Part shown: piece by piece, positions 37,214 to 45,662 of the stretch | Numbering within the stretch: the first letter of the stretch is position 1 | Layout of the letters: each line of letters starts with the position of its first letter | NCBI RefSeq assembly: GCF_004770045.1 | Contig: NZ_RQFO01000016.1 | Location: 335,501 to 399,500 of the forward strand | From: Leptospira montravelensis | Lineage (GTDB): Bacteria; Spirochaetota; Leptospiria; Leptospirales; Leptospiraceae | DNA length: 64,000 bases | Reading direction: 5' to 3' | The notes under the pieces: model-generated | Told to the model about the DNA's origin: nothing | What the model saw: the letters and a program-made list of their open reading frames with translations, nothing else | Databases searched by the model: none | Translations under genes and position numbers: made by a program

Positions 37214-38920
37214 ATGATTCAAAGCAACTACTTTCAAACTAACGAAGACCTAAAGGAACACTTTTACGATTTAATCGATTGGAATGAAATTGTTCCTCTT
37301 TACGAAAATCATTTTTCAGATTCCAAACAATATGCAGAAAACAATAATCCCAGATTAGAATATGCACCATCTAATGTAGATGAGGCGAAAGCTTTTTATG
37401 AAGAAATCCTAAAATCTTGCGGAGAAATTAGCGGAATGTATGTTTCTCAAGTTGCTGGTGTGGTCGATTCCAAAGGATTAAAATTTGAAAATGGTAATGT
37501 TATTCATCCGCAAGAGATGGTAGATGTAATTAAAATGTATCATGATGCAGGGCTTGGACCTGCCGCCTTCAAAAGAAAATACGGCGGACTGGGAACTCCA
37601 AGTATCATCAAGGCGATCATCGCTGAGTTAATGTATAGATCTGATAGTTCCATCACTATTGCTGTAGGAAGTATGGGGCTGGCGGCAATTTTAGAAGTAT
37701 GTGCCACTGATGAGATGAAAGAGGAATGGATTCCGAAATTGATCTCAGGAAATTATACAGTCACAATGGGTCTATCCGAACCAGACTTTGGATCCGACCT
37801 ACCCAATATCACAACAAAGGCTATTAAAAAAGATGATAAGTGGTACCTGAACGGAACCAAACGATTTCAAACTGTTGCTTGTGGAATCAATGGAAGCCCC
37901 GGAATTACGCTCACACTGGCAAGAACAGGAACCCAGGAAAGTGGGGCCAGAGGACTATCATTCTTCATCGTAGAAAATAAGAATTATGCAGTACAGGGAA
38001 TTGAAAAGAAACTTGGGATCAAAGCATCAGCCACATGCGAAACTGTTTTTGAAAATAGCGAAGGTCACTTAGTTGGCAAAGAAGGATTCGGACTTGTGAA
38101 ATATGTAATGGGAATGCTCAATGGAGCCCGTCTCAGCGTATCCTCCCAAGGAACAGGAATTGTCACTGCGGCATATGAAGAAGCTCTTAAATACGCCAAA
38201 GAAAGAATTCAATTCGGAAAACCCATTTATGAAATTCCTGCCGTGCGTCGTATTTTGGACCGAATGGAAAGGGAACTGGCAGGAATGCGTTGCCTCATGG
38301 TAGAAGCTGCCTACTCCGTTGATAAATATTATTGGTATGAAGATGGTCGAATCACGACAGCCGAAGAATCCAAAACGGGAAAATTTTGGGAAAAGGTAGC
38401 AAATACACTTACTCCAATTTCCAAATACTATAACTCAGAAATGTGTAATGATTTAGTATACGACGGATTGCAAGTATTAGGTGGCGCAGGATATACAGAA
38501 GATTATGATCTCTCTAGGCTTTATAGAGATGCAAGAATCACCAATATCTATGATGGCACAACACAAATCCAAGTGAATGCTGCCATAGGTGGTATTACAT
38601 CTGGTATGAGTGCCACTGGTACATTCCGTACCTATTTAGATCATTTGGCAAAAGGTTCAGAAGCCAATGCCAAACTTGCGGAAATTCGAAATCTATTTGA
38701 ATCTATTGTGGAAACATATAAAGCCATTGAAGACCAACAAAGAAAAGAAGCACATAGTTTTGAAGTAGTAGAGTCCGCAGCGCGAGTTGTTGTTGGATAT
38801 CTAATGGAAAGAGCAAAAAATAAATCAGCAAATAGAAAGGAATTACGCAGCCAGTGGTGTAAAGATTTTCATACTGATAGTTTAGCAATCCTATCTGCTA
38901 ACAAAATCAAACTGAGTTAA
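37214..38920 (+). CDS. Acyl-CoA dehydrogenase, extended form
   Basis: This is an FAD enzyme of fatty-acid beta-oxidation. It has 568 residues, ~180 longer than MCAD, the excess being N- and C-terminal extensions and an insertion after ~365. Visible blocks are VTMGLSEPDFGSDL (~193-206), NGTKRFQT (~215-222), KLGIKASATCETVFEN (~270-285) and LQVLGGAGYTEDYDLSRLYRDARITNIYDGTTQIQ. The catalytic position in the usual YEGT motif is Asp447 (YDGT), and the alternative helix-G site is Ala (NGARLS). Activity and substrate cannot be told. It is the first gene after a divergent palindromic operator. Confidence 0.88.
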   Translation: MIQSNYFQTNEDLKEHFYDLIDWNEIVPLYENHFSDSKQYAENNNPRLEYAPSNVDEAKAFYEEILKSCGEISGMYVSQVAGVVDSKGLKFENGNVIHPQEMVDVIKMYHDAGLGPAAFKRKYGGLGTPSIIKAIIAELMYRSDSSITIAVGSMGLAAILEVCATDEMKEEWIPKLISGNYTVTMGLSEPDFGSDLPNITTKAIKKDDKWYLNGTKRFQTVACGINGSPGITLTLARTGTQESGARGLSFFIVENKNYAVQGIEKKLGIKASATCETVFENSEGHLVGKEGFGLVKYVMGMLNGARLSVSSQGTGIVTAAYEEALKYAKERIQFGKPIYEIPAVRRILDRMERELAGMRCLMVEAAYSVDKYYWYEDGRITTAEESKTGKFWEKVANTLTPISKYYNSEMCNDLVYDGLQVLGGAGYTEDYDLSRLYRDARITNIYDGTTQIQVNAAIGGITSGMSATGTFRTYLDHLAKGSEANAKLAEIRNLFESIVETYKAIEDQQRKEAHSFEVVESAARVVVGYLMERAKNKSANRKELRSQWCKDFHTDSLAILSANKIKLS

Positions 38921-38923
38921 ATG

Positions 38924-38952
38924 AAAAAAAGGGTCCTCTAAGTTGAGGACCC
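38924..38952 (-). terminator. Intrinsic terminator after the desaturase gene (leftward)
   Basis: A perfect 8-base stem GGGTCCTC/GAGGACCC (38931-38938 and 38945-38952) with a 6-base loop is followed, on the minus strand, by a run of seven T (38924-38930). This fits a rho-independent terminator for the leftward desaturase transcript; the same hairpin follows the ACAD stop by only 10 bases and may serve both. Confidence 0.7.
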
Positions 38953-38970
38953 GTAAAAAAGGAAAGGGAT

Positions 38971-39001
38971 GGACTTTCCCCAATGCGCCAGTGGAAAGTC
39001 C
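38971..39001. repeat. Perfect 9-base inverted repeat beside the terminator
   Basis: GGACTTTCC (38971-38979) and GGAAAGTCC (38993-39001) form a perfect stem with a 13-base loop, inside the ~90-base space between the ACAD and desaturase stops. No T-run follows on either strand, so it may protect the mRNA 3' end or be a second attenuating hairpin. Confidence 0.5.
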
Positions 39002-39014
39002 AATATTGTTCAGG

Positions 39015-40196
39015 TTAAGTGAGAGTAACGGATTTCTCTTCCATAGGAAGGGAAACTTGAAAACTGGGTTGTGTTTTCATAGGTTTTGGTTCCAAATAAA
39101 CTTTTTTATTTCCCATTAATTTTCCTGCAATAGAATCGGGAAATGAATAAGCTATGATTCGTTTCCATACAGAAGCGAACTGTTTCACAAAACTTCCTGT
39201 ATTGTAGTGTTGGCCATATTTAGCACAAATTTCTTTCAAACGAGGAGCTACTTCACGGTAACGTTTGGCCGGCATACCTGGAAACATATGGTGTTCTATT
39301 TGGTGACTCAAATGTCCAGTCATTGTATAAAAGAACTTACTACCATCCAAGTTAGAAGATCCTTTGAGTTGTCTCAAATACCACTGTGCTTTAGTTTCAC
39401 CAACAATTTCTTCGGTAGAAAAGGATTCCGCATTTTCAGTAAAGTGACCACAGAAAATCACTGCATAGGTCCAAAGGTTACGAATTAAATTCGCAATCAT
39501 ATTCCCCAAAATGATTTTTGGAAAATTAAGGCCTGCAAGTAATGGAAACAATAAGTAATCCTTTACAACCTGTAGTTCAATTTTCTTAAAGAAAACTCTC
39601 TTAAAATCTTTTAAGGATCTTTTATTTCTTTGTTTTTTAGGAATTTCCAAGTGTTCAACACGGAAACCATGTGCACCAATTCCCCATTGAAAGTTCATAG
39701 CAAGAAACAAATTTGTAAAAGGCTGTGTTAGATGTACTGGTTTCCATTTTTGTCCTTCAGTCAATCGTGTAAAATTATAACCGTAATCATGGTCTTTGTT
39801 TAATACGTTAGTATAAGTATGGTGCATATAGTTGTGATAAAATTTCCACTGGTGTGCATCACTGACAATATCCCACTCAAAAGTCCTTGAATTAAAACGC
39901 GGATCATTCATCCAATCATACTGTCCATGTAGGACATTATGACCAAGTTCCATATTATTGATGATTTTAGATAAGGAAAGTAACAATGTCCCGGCTACAA
40001 ACGATATTGGTTCAAAACTAAAATGGATGAGACCACGACCCAAAATTTCAGTATAACGATATGTTTTATAGATGAAACGGATATGATCAGCATCTTCCTT
40101 GCCTACCTTTGCCATAACTTCTTCTCGCAAGGCATCTACTTCATTGCCAAATGCTTCGATTTCTTCTTTGTTTAATTTTTTGCTAATCGTTTTCAT
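39015..40196 (-). CDS. Membrane fatty-acid desaturase (acyl-CoA/DesB-like)
   Basis: This is a 393-residue di-iron desaturase. The three histidine boxes are visible: H86-NVL-H90, H121-NYM-H125-H126, and H298-QIE-H302-H303, the last followed by MFPGMPAKRYREVAP as in linoleoyl-CoA and DesA3/DesB types. Four membrane segments surround them. Paired with the ferredoxin-reductase gene 59 bases upstream, and facing a TetR regulator, the locus has the layout of the Pseudomonas desB-reductase-desT locus. The substrate is probably a saturated acyl-CoA or phospholipid acyl chain. Confidence 0.92.
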   Translation of the reverse strand: MKTISKKLNKEEIEAFGNEVDALREEVMAKVGKEDADHIRFIYKTYRYTEILGRGLIHFSFEPISFVAGTLLLSLSKIINNMELGHNVLHGQYDWMNDPRFNSRTFEWDIVSDAHQWKFYHNYMHHTYTNVLNKDHDYGYNFTRLTEGQKWKPVHLTQPFTNLFLAMNFQWGIGAHGFRVEHLEIPKKQRNKRSLKDFKRVFFKKIELQVVKDYLLFPLLAGLNFPKIILGNMIANLIRNLWTYAVIFCGHFTENAESFSTEEIVGETKAQWYLRQLKGSSNLDGSKFFYTMTGHLSHQIEHHMFPGMPAKRYREVAPRLKEICAKYGQHYNTGSFVKQFASVWKRIIAYSFPDSIAGKLMGNKKVYLEPKPMKTQPSFQVSLPMEEKSVTLT

Positions 40197-40255
40197 TATT
40201 TTTTCCTATGATTAATTCGTTTATTTCAATCTTATTTGTTTTTAGTTTATAAGGT

Positions 40256-41341
40256 CTAAAGTTCTAATTCCAAATTTGATTCAGCACGGGAGATACAAAT
40301 TTGAATATTTTGTTCACCTAACCCCGATACTTCGCCTATTGCTAAATCAGTAACAGAACCAGCAGATTTTTTACAAACACAAGTATGGCAAATACCCATC
40401 CTACATCCACTTTGTGGATAAATTCCTTGGTCTTCTAATTCTTCTAATAATGAACGTTCCCCTTTCACTTGAATGGTTTTATGACTCAATGAGAGAAACA
40501 CATCCACTGTTCCTGTTTTTATCACTTTTAATGAAGATTGTCCGGGTAACATAAATAACTCAGACTTCACCTCATTTCCTTCTAACAGTGAAAGTGCTTT
40601 GGTTTGCATGGGTCCAGGACCACATACATAAACAGAATAAGACTTTAAATCATCCGTATACTTTTGTAAAATTTCCTTAGTCAAAAAACCAGAATCGTAA
40701 CCTTCCTTAGGAACATCAGAAAAAATATAACGAATGTCTAACCAACCTGTTGCTTTTGCCATTTCCTCTAAAGAAGAACGTAAAATGATATCTTCAAAAG
40801 ACCTAACAAAGTAAAGTAGCGTCGCTTTACCAGTGTATTTCATTGATTGAAGTTGTTTAAGAATGGAATGGATAGGAGTGATCCCACTTCCACCGGCCAA
40901 AAATAAAAATTTTGAAGGTAAAATCTTTGGAAGAACAAACTCACCTTGTGGTTCACCAAGTTCTAACAAATCACCTTTTTTGATATTTTGATTGATAAAG
41001 TTTGATACAATTCCACCTGACTGACGTTTTACGGTAATGGAAACATACTTGCTGTTTGGTGCTGAAGATAAAGAATAAAATCTTGTAACTCGTCTTCCCG
41101 CAATTTCTAGAGTGACGGGAACATGTTGGCCGGAAACAAAACCTTTCCAAAGCCAGTTGGGTTTTAAAACAAAAGTTTTTGCATCCGCAGTTTCTTCCCG
41201 AACTTCTATTACTTTCGCCTTGATGGCAGTGACTGAAAATCTCGGATTGATTTCACCCAGAAGGAAATCGGCCCAATCTTTCAACTGGAGAGATCCCAAA
41301 AATTCTTTGGGTTCATTGTAGATAAAAGGAAATGTTTTCAT
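40256..41341 (-). CDS. Ferredoxin/FAD oxidoreductase, desaturase electron donor
   Basis: This is 361 residues from the ATG at 41341, with GAGG at a good distance upstream; the longer frame to 41380 would cover an operator. Modules run in order: FAD-binding (RFYSLSSAP, ~95-103), NAD(P)-binding (KFLFLAGGSGITPIHSIL, ~155-172), and a C-terminal plant-type 2Fe-2S domain (QSGCRMGICHTCVC, with a final Cys near the end). Such reductases supply electrons to acyl-CoA desaturases, here the gene immediately downstream. Confidence 0.91.
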   Translation of the reverse strand: MKTFPFIYNEPKEFLGSLQLKDWADFLLGEINPRFSVTAIKAKVIEVREETADAKTFVLKPNWLWKGFVSGQHVPVTLEIAGRRVTRFYSLSSAPNSKYVSITVKRQSGGIVSNFINQNIKKGDLLELGEPQGEFVLPKILPSKFLFLAGGSGITPIHSILKQLQSMKYTGKATLLYFVRSFEDIILRSSLEEMAKATGWLDIRYIFSDVPKEGYDSGFLTKEILQKYTDDLKSYSVYVCGPGPMQTKALSLLEGNEVKSELFMLPGQSSLKVIKTGTVDVFLSLSHKTIQVKGERSLLEELEDQGIYPQSGCRMGICHTCVCKKSAGSVTDLAIGEVSGLGEQNIQICISRAESNLELEL

Positions 41342-41364
41342 TTTCGCCTCGTTTTCGCATTTAA

Positions 41365-41380
41365 GTGAACACTTGTTCAC
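41365..41380. promoter_or_regulatory. DesT/FabR-type operator before the reductase/desaturase operon
   Basis: GTGAAC-ACTT-GTTCAC is a perfect palindrome with a 4-base centre, lying between a leftward -35-like TTGACT (41423-41418) and the reductase start codon. It matches the second site at 41463-41478. Position suits repression by the adjacent TetR protein. Confidence 0.65.
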
Positions 41381-41462
41381 GGAGATAACTAATAGTGTTA
41401 ATTTACGTCGTTAAATAAGTCAACCCTAAAACGGAGTTTTAATTCTTGCTTTTTGAAAAAAA

Positions 41463-41478
41463 GTGAACGATCGTTTAC
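41463..41478. promoter_or_regulatory. Second copy of the operator, before the TetR gene
   Basis: GTGAAC-GATC-GTTTAC repeats the 41365-41380 site with one mismatch in the second arm; its core AACGATCGTT is itself a perfect palindrome. It lies 13 bases before the TetR start codon, suited to autoregulation. Confidence 0.62.
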
Positions 41479-41490
41479 TGAATTCAACCC

Positions 41491-42108
41491 ATGAAGCTAA
41501 ACAAACGATATGCTCAGAAACTGCGCACTCATAGTAACCTGCTAGAAGGTGCCTTGCGCCTAATGGGTGAAGAAAAAGGCCTTGGGGACCTAAGCCTACG
41601 CGAAGTGGCAGGAGAAGCTGGGATTGTACCGGCTGCCTTCTATCGTCACTTTAAAAACATGGAGGAACTTGGTTTATCCCTTGTGGACGACTGTGGGGGG
41701 AAAATTCAGGCAATCGTAGGAGATGCCAGAAACAAAGGAGCCTATAAATCGGCATTAAGACTTACCATTGGTTTTTTCTTTGACTATGTTGCCAATAATC
41801 GCTCTCTCTTTAGGTTTATCGCCAGGGAAAGAACGGGAGGAAACCAAAAAATTCGAGAAAAAATTAGGGAGTCTATGAAATCCATAGCCACAGAACTAGC
41901 GAAAGATATGCGAATGCCAAAAATCATTCCTGTGGACGATATCCAATTTGCTTCCGAACTTATTGTGAGTATTTGTTTTCAAATGGCTTCTGATTTTTTA
42001 GACCTTTCCCCTGAAGCACATTCAGAAATGAGAAAACTAAAACTCCAAACGATCAAACAGGTGCGGTTGGTTTTTATTGGTACGATACGAGGAAGAAAAC
42101 GAAAGTAA
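41491..42108 (+). CDS. TetR-family regulator, DesT/FabR-like
   Basis: This is a 205-residue protein. The N-terminal helix-turn-helix (~33-55) is LSLREVAGEAGIVPAAFYRHFKNM, very close to the FabR/DesT helix pattern (LSLREVAREAGI.P..FYRHF). The C-terminal ligand domain (~70-195) is all-helical. Regulators of this group sense acyl-CoA saturation and control desaturase expression. The divergent desaturase-reductase operon and the paired operators support that role. Not tested by search. Confidence 0.88.
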   Translation: MKLNKRYAQKLRTHSNLLEGALRLMGEEKGLGDLSLREVAGEAGIVPAAFYRHFKNMEELGLSLVDDCGGKIQAIVGDARNKGAYKSALRLTIGFFFDYVANNRSLFRFIARERTGGNQKIREKIRESMKSIATELAKDMRMPKIIPVDDIQFASELIVSICFQMASDFLDLSPEAHSEMRKLKLQTIKQVRLVFIGTIRGRKRK

Positions 42109-42136
42109 AAAAATAACCTAATACAAATACAAGTCT

Positions 42137-43942
42137 TTAGTCCTTGCTGTTATGAGGAAAAGAAATCATTATATGTAATCCTTCCCCTTTTTTAGAAATA
42201 GAAGAAAATACTCCTTTAAGTTGGGAAGTTAAACTTCGAATCAATTCATAACCAAAATGGTTTCCTTTTTCTATATTCACTGAATCAGGTAAACCTTCAC
42301 CATCATCCCCGACTGATAATATGATGTTTTCATTGGAACGAGACAATTGAATTCGAATATCTCCACCTTTTTCATTTGGATATGCATATTTCAGTGCGTT
42401 GGTCAATAATTCGTTTAATATTAATCCAAGTGGCAAAGTGCGTTTTAGATCTAAACGAATTTCATCTAACTTTACATCGAATCTTATTTTTGTAGGATTG
42501 AGTACGAAAATATCATGAAGACTATATACCAAGTCTTCAATATATTTTCTTAAATCAACAGACTCCAAATCTTCTGATTGGTACAGGTTTTCATATACCT
42601 TCGACATAGACATGATACGAGACTGAGCGTTTAAAAATGATTGTTTTGCGACCTCATTCTCGACCTTAAAAGATTCTAAATTTAAAAGTCCTGAAATGAT
42701 AGCTAATGTATTTTTGACTCGGTGTTGTAATTCTTTTAAGAGTACGTCTTTTTCTTCCAAAGACTTTGCTAAACGGTTTTCCATGTCTAGGATTTTGGTT
42801 ACATCTAAGTTGATCCATAAAATGAAACGTTCACCTGCAATTTCGAAGGCCTGGCTAAACACAAGCACTTCAAACTTAGATCCATCATTATGTTCGACAG
42901 ACATCCTTTCTCCAGACATTCTGCCTTTTTCTTTATATATTTTGTTTAACCTTTCATTTTGATCTACATTACTCCAGGCCTTAAATTCATCCGTTTTTTT
43001 ACCGACTACTTTTGCTTTATCAAATTGAAAAATAGTTTCCATTGCGGAATTCAAATCCAAATAAGTTCCATCTTTTACTGTTGAGATAGCCATTGCAATC
43101 GGGCTTAGTTGGAACACTTTTGCATAGAGACTTTCTCCATCTTTGGGAGGAACCATCACTGGTGTGTTCGGTGTTTGTCTAAATACAATTACTATACCGT
43201 TTAATTTTTTTTCACTATCCAAAATTGGCGAAATAGTTTCTGTAACAGGAGTTTCGCGACCAGAGCGAGAGACAATGATTAAATCGTTCCTACGTTCTGT
43301 TTTCAAAAATTCTACATTCGAGTTTAAAAAAGGATAGGAAACCCTAGTTCTAGCATCTGCTTGCACCAAATATAAATAAGAGTTTAGATCCTTTTCCAAT
43401 ACGTCAGTTTTTGCATAACCTAACATATCCAAGGCTTTGTGGTTGATTTCTCGAATCAAACCTTCAGGTGAAAGAACAATTACTCCATCACCCATTGCTT
43501 CAAAAGTAATACGAAGTTCTTTTTCCCTAAAAGCTAACGTTTGTTCAGCCCTATAAAGTTGCAGTGCCGATCGAATCATACATTCCACTATGTCAGGACT
43601 GGAAACTTTAGGAACATAACCGTAGTGTTTTATTTTACAAACCCTATCCAATATTTTATTATCTGAATACCCACTGACAAATAGAATTGGAATCTCACGA
43701 AAGGAGAGAATTTTTTCTGCCAGTTGGATTCCATCCATACCATCAGATAGATTAATATCCATTAGGATTAAATCTACCTTCTCACCTGCTGTTATGTAAT
43801 CATATGCGTCACTGGAATTGGAAACGTACTGAACGGAATACCCTTTGTTTTTCAAAAATTCCGACTGTGAGATAGCCAATATGGCTTCATCTTCCACCAG
43901 AAGGATATGACCTAAACTTTGTTTGAGTTCCGTAAGTGGCAT
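42137..43942 (-). CDS. Hybrid response regulator-PAS-PAS-histidine kinase (HisKA_2 type)
   Basis: This is a 601-residue cytosolic protein. The N-terminal receiver domain (~10-128) has acidic residues in LLVEDEA, the phosphoacceptor D62 (LMDINLSDG) and K112 (VPK). Two PAS domains follow (~143-255 and ~270-385). The kinase core begins with ELQHRVKNTL (H407), the HisKA_2/HWE-type phosphoacceptor box, then a C-terminal HATPase with NELLTNALKYAYP and DDGEGLP. A receiver at the N-terminus is less common than at the C-terminus. No response regulator partner lies next to it. Signal unknown. Confidence 0.9.
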   Translation of the reverse strand: MPLTELKQSLGHILLVEDEAILAISQSEFLKNKGYSVQYVSNSSDAYDYITAGEKVDLILMDINLSDGMDGIQLAEKILSFREIPILFVSGYSDNKILDRVCKIKHYGYVPKVSSPDIVECMIRSALQLYRAEQTLAFREKELRITFEAMGDGVIVLSPEGLIREINHKALDMLGYAKTDVLEKDLNSYLYLVQADARTRVSYPFLNSNVEFLKTERRNDLIIVSRSGRETPVTETISPILDSEKKLNGIVIVFRQTPNTPVMVPPKDGESLYAKVFQLSPIAMAISTVKDGTYLDLNSAMETIFQFDKAKVVGKKTDEFKAWSNVDQNERLNKIYKEKGRMSGERMSVEHNDGSKFEVLVFSQAFEIAGERFILWINLDVTKILDMENRLAKSLEEKDVLLKELQHRVKNTLAIISGLLNLESFKVENEVAKQSFLNAQSRIMSMSKVYENLYQSEDLESVDLRKYIEDLVYSLHDIFVLNPTKIRFDVKLDEIRLDLKRTLPLGLILNELLTNALKYAYPNEKGGDIRIQLSRSNENIILSVGDDGEGLPDSVNIEKGNHFGYELIRSLTSQLKGVFSSISKKGEGLHIMISFPHNSKD

Positions 43943-44362
43943 AAAGGGTTCTACCGATCTTCATAATGAGCCGAAAGAAAAGCAATCGATTATGAAATTA
44001 AAATTCAAGTAAAAAAAATGAAAACGCCTGCAATAAAAAATACAGGGAAATGTTGAACGAATGTCTCACATAAATTTCAATTTCCAATGAAACTTTGGAT
44101 TATGTCGATTTTTAGGCACAAACCTCTGTTCGTTGACATAAATATTACGTAAGGTTCCAGACTACGGATCTTTTTTTATACCAAACGTTCTTTTTTCAAG
44201 GAACGTAGATAGAATCCTAATCCATTCTCAAACCATCAACTTAAAGCAAAATAGGAAAGAATGTAAGTACTAAGATTCAAAACAGAACATAATAAAGGGA
44301 ATATAAAAATTTAAGGAATAGTACCTAACTTACGTTATTAGGCAAAGCCAATCCTGTTAGAT
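43943..44362. other. 420-base gap, no gene seen
   Basis: AT-rich spacer between the starts of the hybrid kinase (43942) and the stop of the PTPS homologue (44363). Only short frames are present. A weak 6-base inverted repeat (ACGTTC...GAACGT) lies near 44184-44205. No tRNA, riboswitch or coding sequence is evident. The kinase promoter is presumably here. Confidence 0.5.
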
Positions 44363-44788
44363 TTATGGCTCAAAGTAAGCGAGGTTTTCTGGACCTTCGT
44401 GAATGATGATCCTTCTAATTCTGCCTTCAGAGGACTTTACATCTTCTTTCATTCCAAAATAAAACCAACGGGCTACATTTTCAGAGGTAGGGTTGACTCC
44501 TTTAAAATCAGGGTGGTCGTTAATGAGAATGTGGTCAATGGAGTGGACTAGTTCCATTAGTTTGGTGCGCGCGGTCAAAAAATCGTAAGAAATACCATCC
44601 GGTCGGATGTTCTTATTTCCCTCTAAAAATACCTCTACCTTCCAGGAATGGCCGTGGATGGGCTCATCGGAGCCATCGGCAAAATACTGGTAGAGAAAAT
44701 GGGCAGACTCAAACCGCCCCTCGATCCGAACATAAAATTTCCCGTTTTCCTGGGTAAACATTCCATTGACGAATAGAGCATAGTCCAA
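44363..44788 (-). CDS. PTPS/QueD-family protein lacking the catalytic cysteine
   Basis: This is a 6-pyruvoyl-tetrahydropterin synthase fold of 141 residues. Zinc ligands are H30 (ESAH), H45 and H47 (HGHSW). D85/H86 and E131 fit the base/acid residues. There is no cysteine anywhere; in QueD a Cys lies four residues before the HGH, whereas here the segment is D41-E42-P-I-H45. Glu three residues before HGH is the arrangement I recall for PTPS-III (the Plasmodium/bacterial group replacing dihydroneopterin aldolase). A folate role is thus more likely than queuosine. The start is TTG at 44788; an in-frame ATG at 44761 is possible, and neither has a good SD. Confidence 0.83.
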   Translation of the reverse strand: MDYALFVNGMFTQENGKFYVRIEGRFESAHFLYQYFADGSDEPIHGHSWKVEVFLEGNKNIRPDGISYDFLTARTKLMELVHSIDHILINDHPDFKGVNPTSENVARWFYFGMKEDVKSSEGRIRRIIIHEGPENLAYFEP

Positions 44789-44825
44789 TATTTGTATAGT
44801 AATTTCCTTCCTTGGGGTTCTAAAG

Positions 44826-45047
44826 ATGACTGAAACAACAAAACCGCGCTTTTTTAAAGAAATGACTGTGGGCGAAGCGATCGCAATCCATCCGGAAGCA
44901 GGGCTTGTTTTCTCCAGCTACCATTTAGGTGGATGTTCACATTGCTCTATTAACGAAGTAGAAACGATTGAACAAGTTTGTATGGGATATGGTGTAGAAG
45001 TAGACACTCTTATCGACTCACTGAACAACCTTTTCTCAGAAGAATAA
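44826..45047 (+). CDS. DUF1858 domain protein with CxxC redox pair
   Basis: This is a 73-residue protein. The family pattern MTVGEAIAIHPEAGLVFSSY leads to C37-S-H-C40, then ETIEQVCMGYGVEVDTLIDSLN. This fits the DUF1858 (hybrid-cluster-protein-associated redox disulfide) family. Family function is not established beyond a proposed redox or metal-binding role. It is divergent from the PTPS gene with ~37 bases between. Confidence 0.88.
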   Translation: MTETTKPRFFKEMTVGEAIAIHPEAGLVFSSYHLGGCSHCSINEVETIEQVCMGYGVEVDTLIDSLNNLFSEE

Positions 45048-45091
45048 GAACTAGTTCTACTCTTCTTACTACAAGGGCCGCATTCTGGCCC
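45047..45091 (+). terminator. Weak inverted repeats after the DUF1858 gene
   Basis: Two short inverted repeats follow the stop: AGAACTAGTTCT (45047-45058, palindrome) and GGGCC(N7)GGCCC (45075-45091) followed by a C/T-rich stretch. Either could end transcription, but no strong T-run is present. Confidence 0.35.
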
Positions 45092-45248
45092 CTGTGTCTT
45101 CATTTCCCACCACAAACTGAAATTCGTAAGTCTACGATGACAAAAAATAAAGTAAATCTTACCGAACCTTTTGTACTGCGGGCCCCATTCTTTCTGTTTT
45201 AGTACCAAATGATTTTGAAAGAAAATCCGTGAAACAAGGATACTAGAA

Positions 45249-45662
45249 ATGGACAACCTAACATACAGTATACCTGGTTTATTATTTCCCGCAATTTCTT
45301 TGCTTATGCTAGCCTACACCAATCGTTTTTTTGGACTGGCAAAACTTTCGAGACAACTTTTATCGGAATATGAAACATCCAAATCCGAAATTTTAAAAAA
45401 ACAAATTCATAACTTACGATTTCGTATTTCTTTGATCCTATACGCACAAAGTGCAGGAATTTTTAGTTTGATCTTATGTACTTGTTCAATGGGAATGATC
45501 CCATTTTATAATATTGTGGCTTGGGTTTTATTTGCCTCTTCGCTACTTTTTATGGTAATCTCACTCATCTTAGCTCTGATAGAAATCCATTTATCGGTGA
45601 TCGCATTAGACTTAGAACGAAATTCGATTTTAAATTCGAATGACAATCTTTCCAAAATGTGA
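45249..45662 (+). CDS. DUF2721 membrane protein
   Basis: This is a 137-residue protein with three hydrophobic segments. The pattern SIPGLLFPAISLLMLAYTNR followed by a short loop (FGLAKLSRQL), then two more helices (ISLILYAQSAGIFSLILCTC and VISLILALIEIHLSVIALDL), fits the DUF2721 family (PA.SLL.LAYTNR). Function unknown. The last 33 bases overlap the convergent quinone-reductase gene. Confidence 0.83.
   Translation: MDNLTYSIPGLLFPAISLLMLAYTNRFFGLAKLSRQLLSEYETSKSEILKKQIHNLRFRISLILYAQSAGIFSLILCTCSMGMIPFYNIVAWVLFASSLLFMVISLILALIEIHLSVIALDLERNSILNSNDNLSKM

Noticed and set aside
41342..41380. N-terminal extension of the ferredoxin-reductase
   Set aside because: It covers the operator palindrome, and the ATG at 41341 has GAGG upstream.
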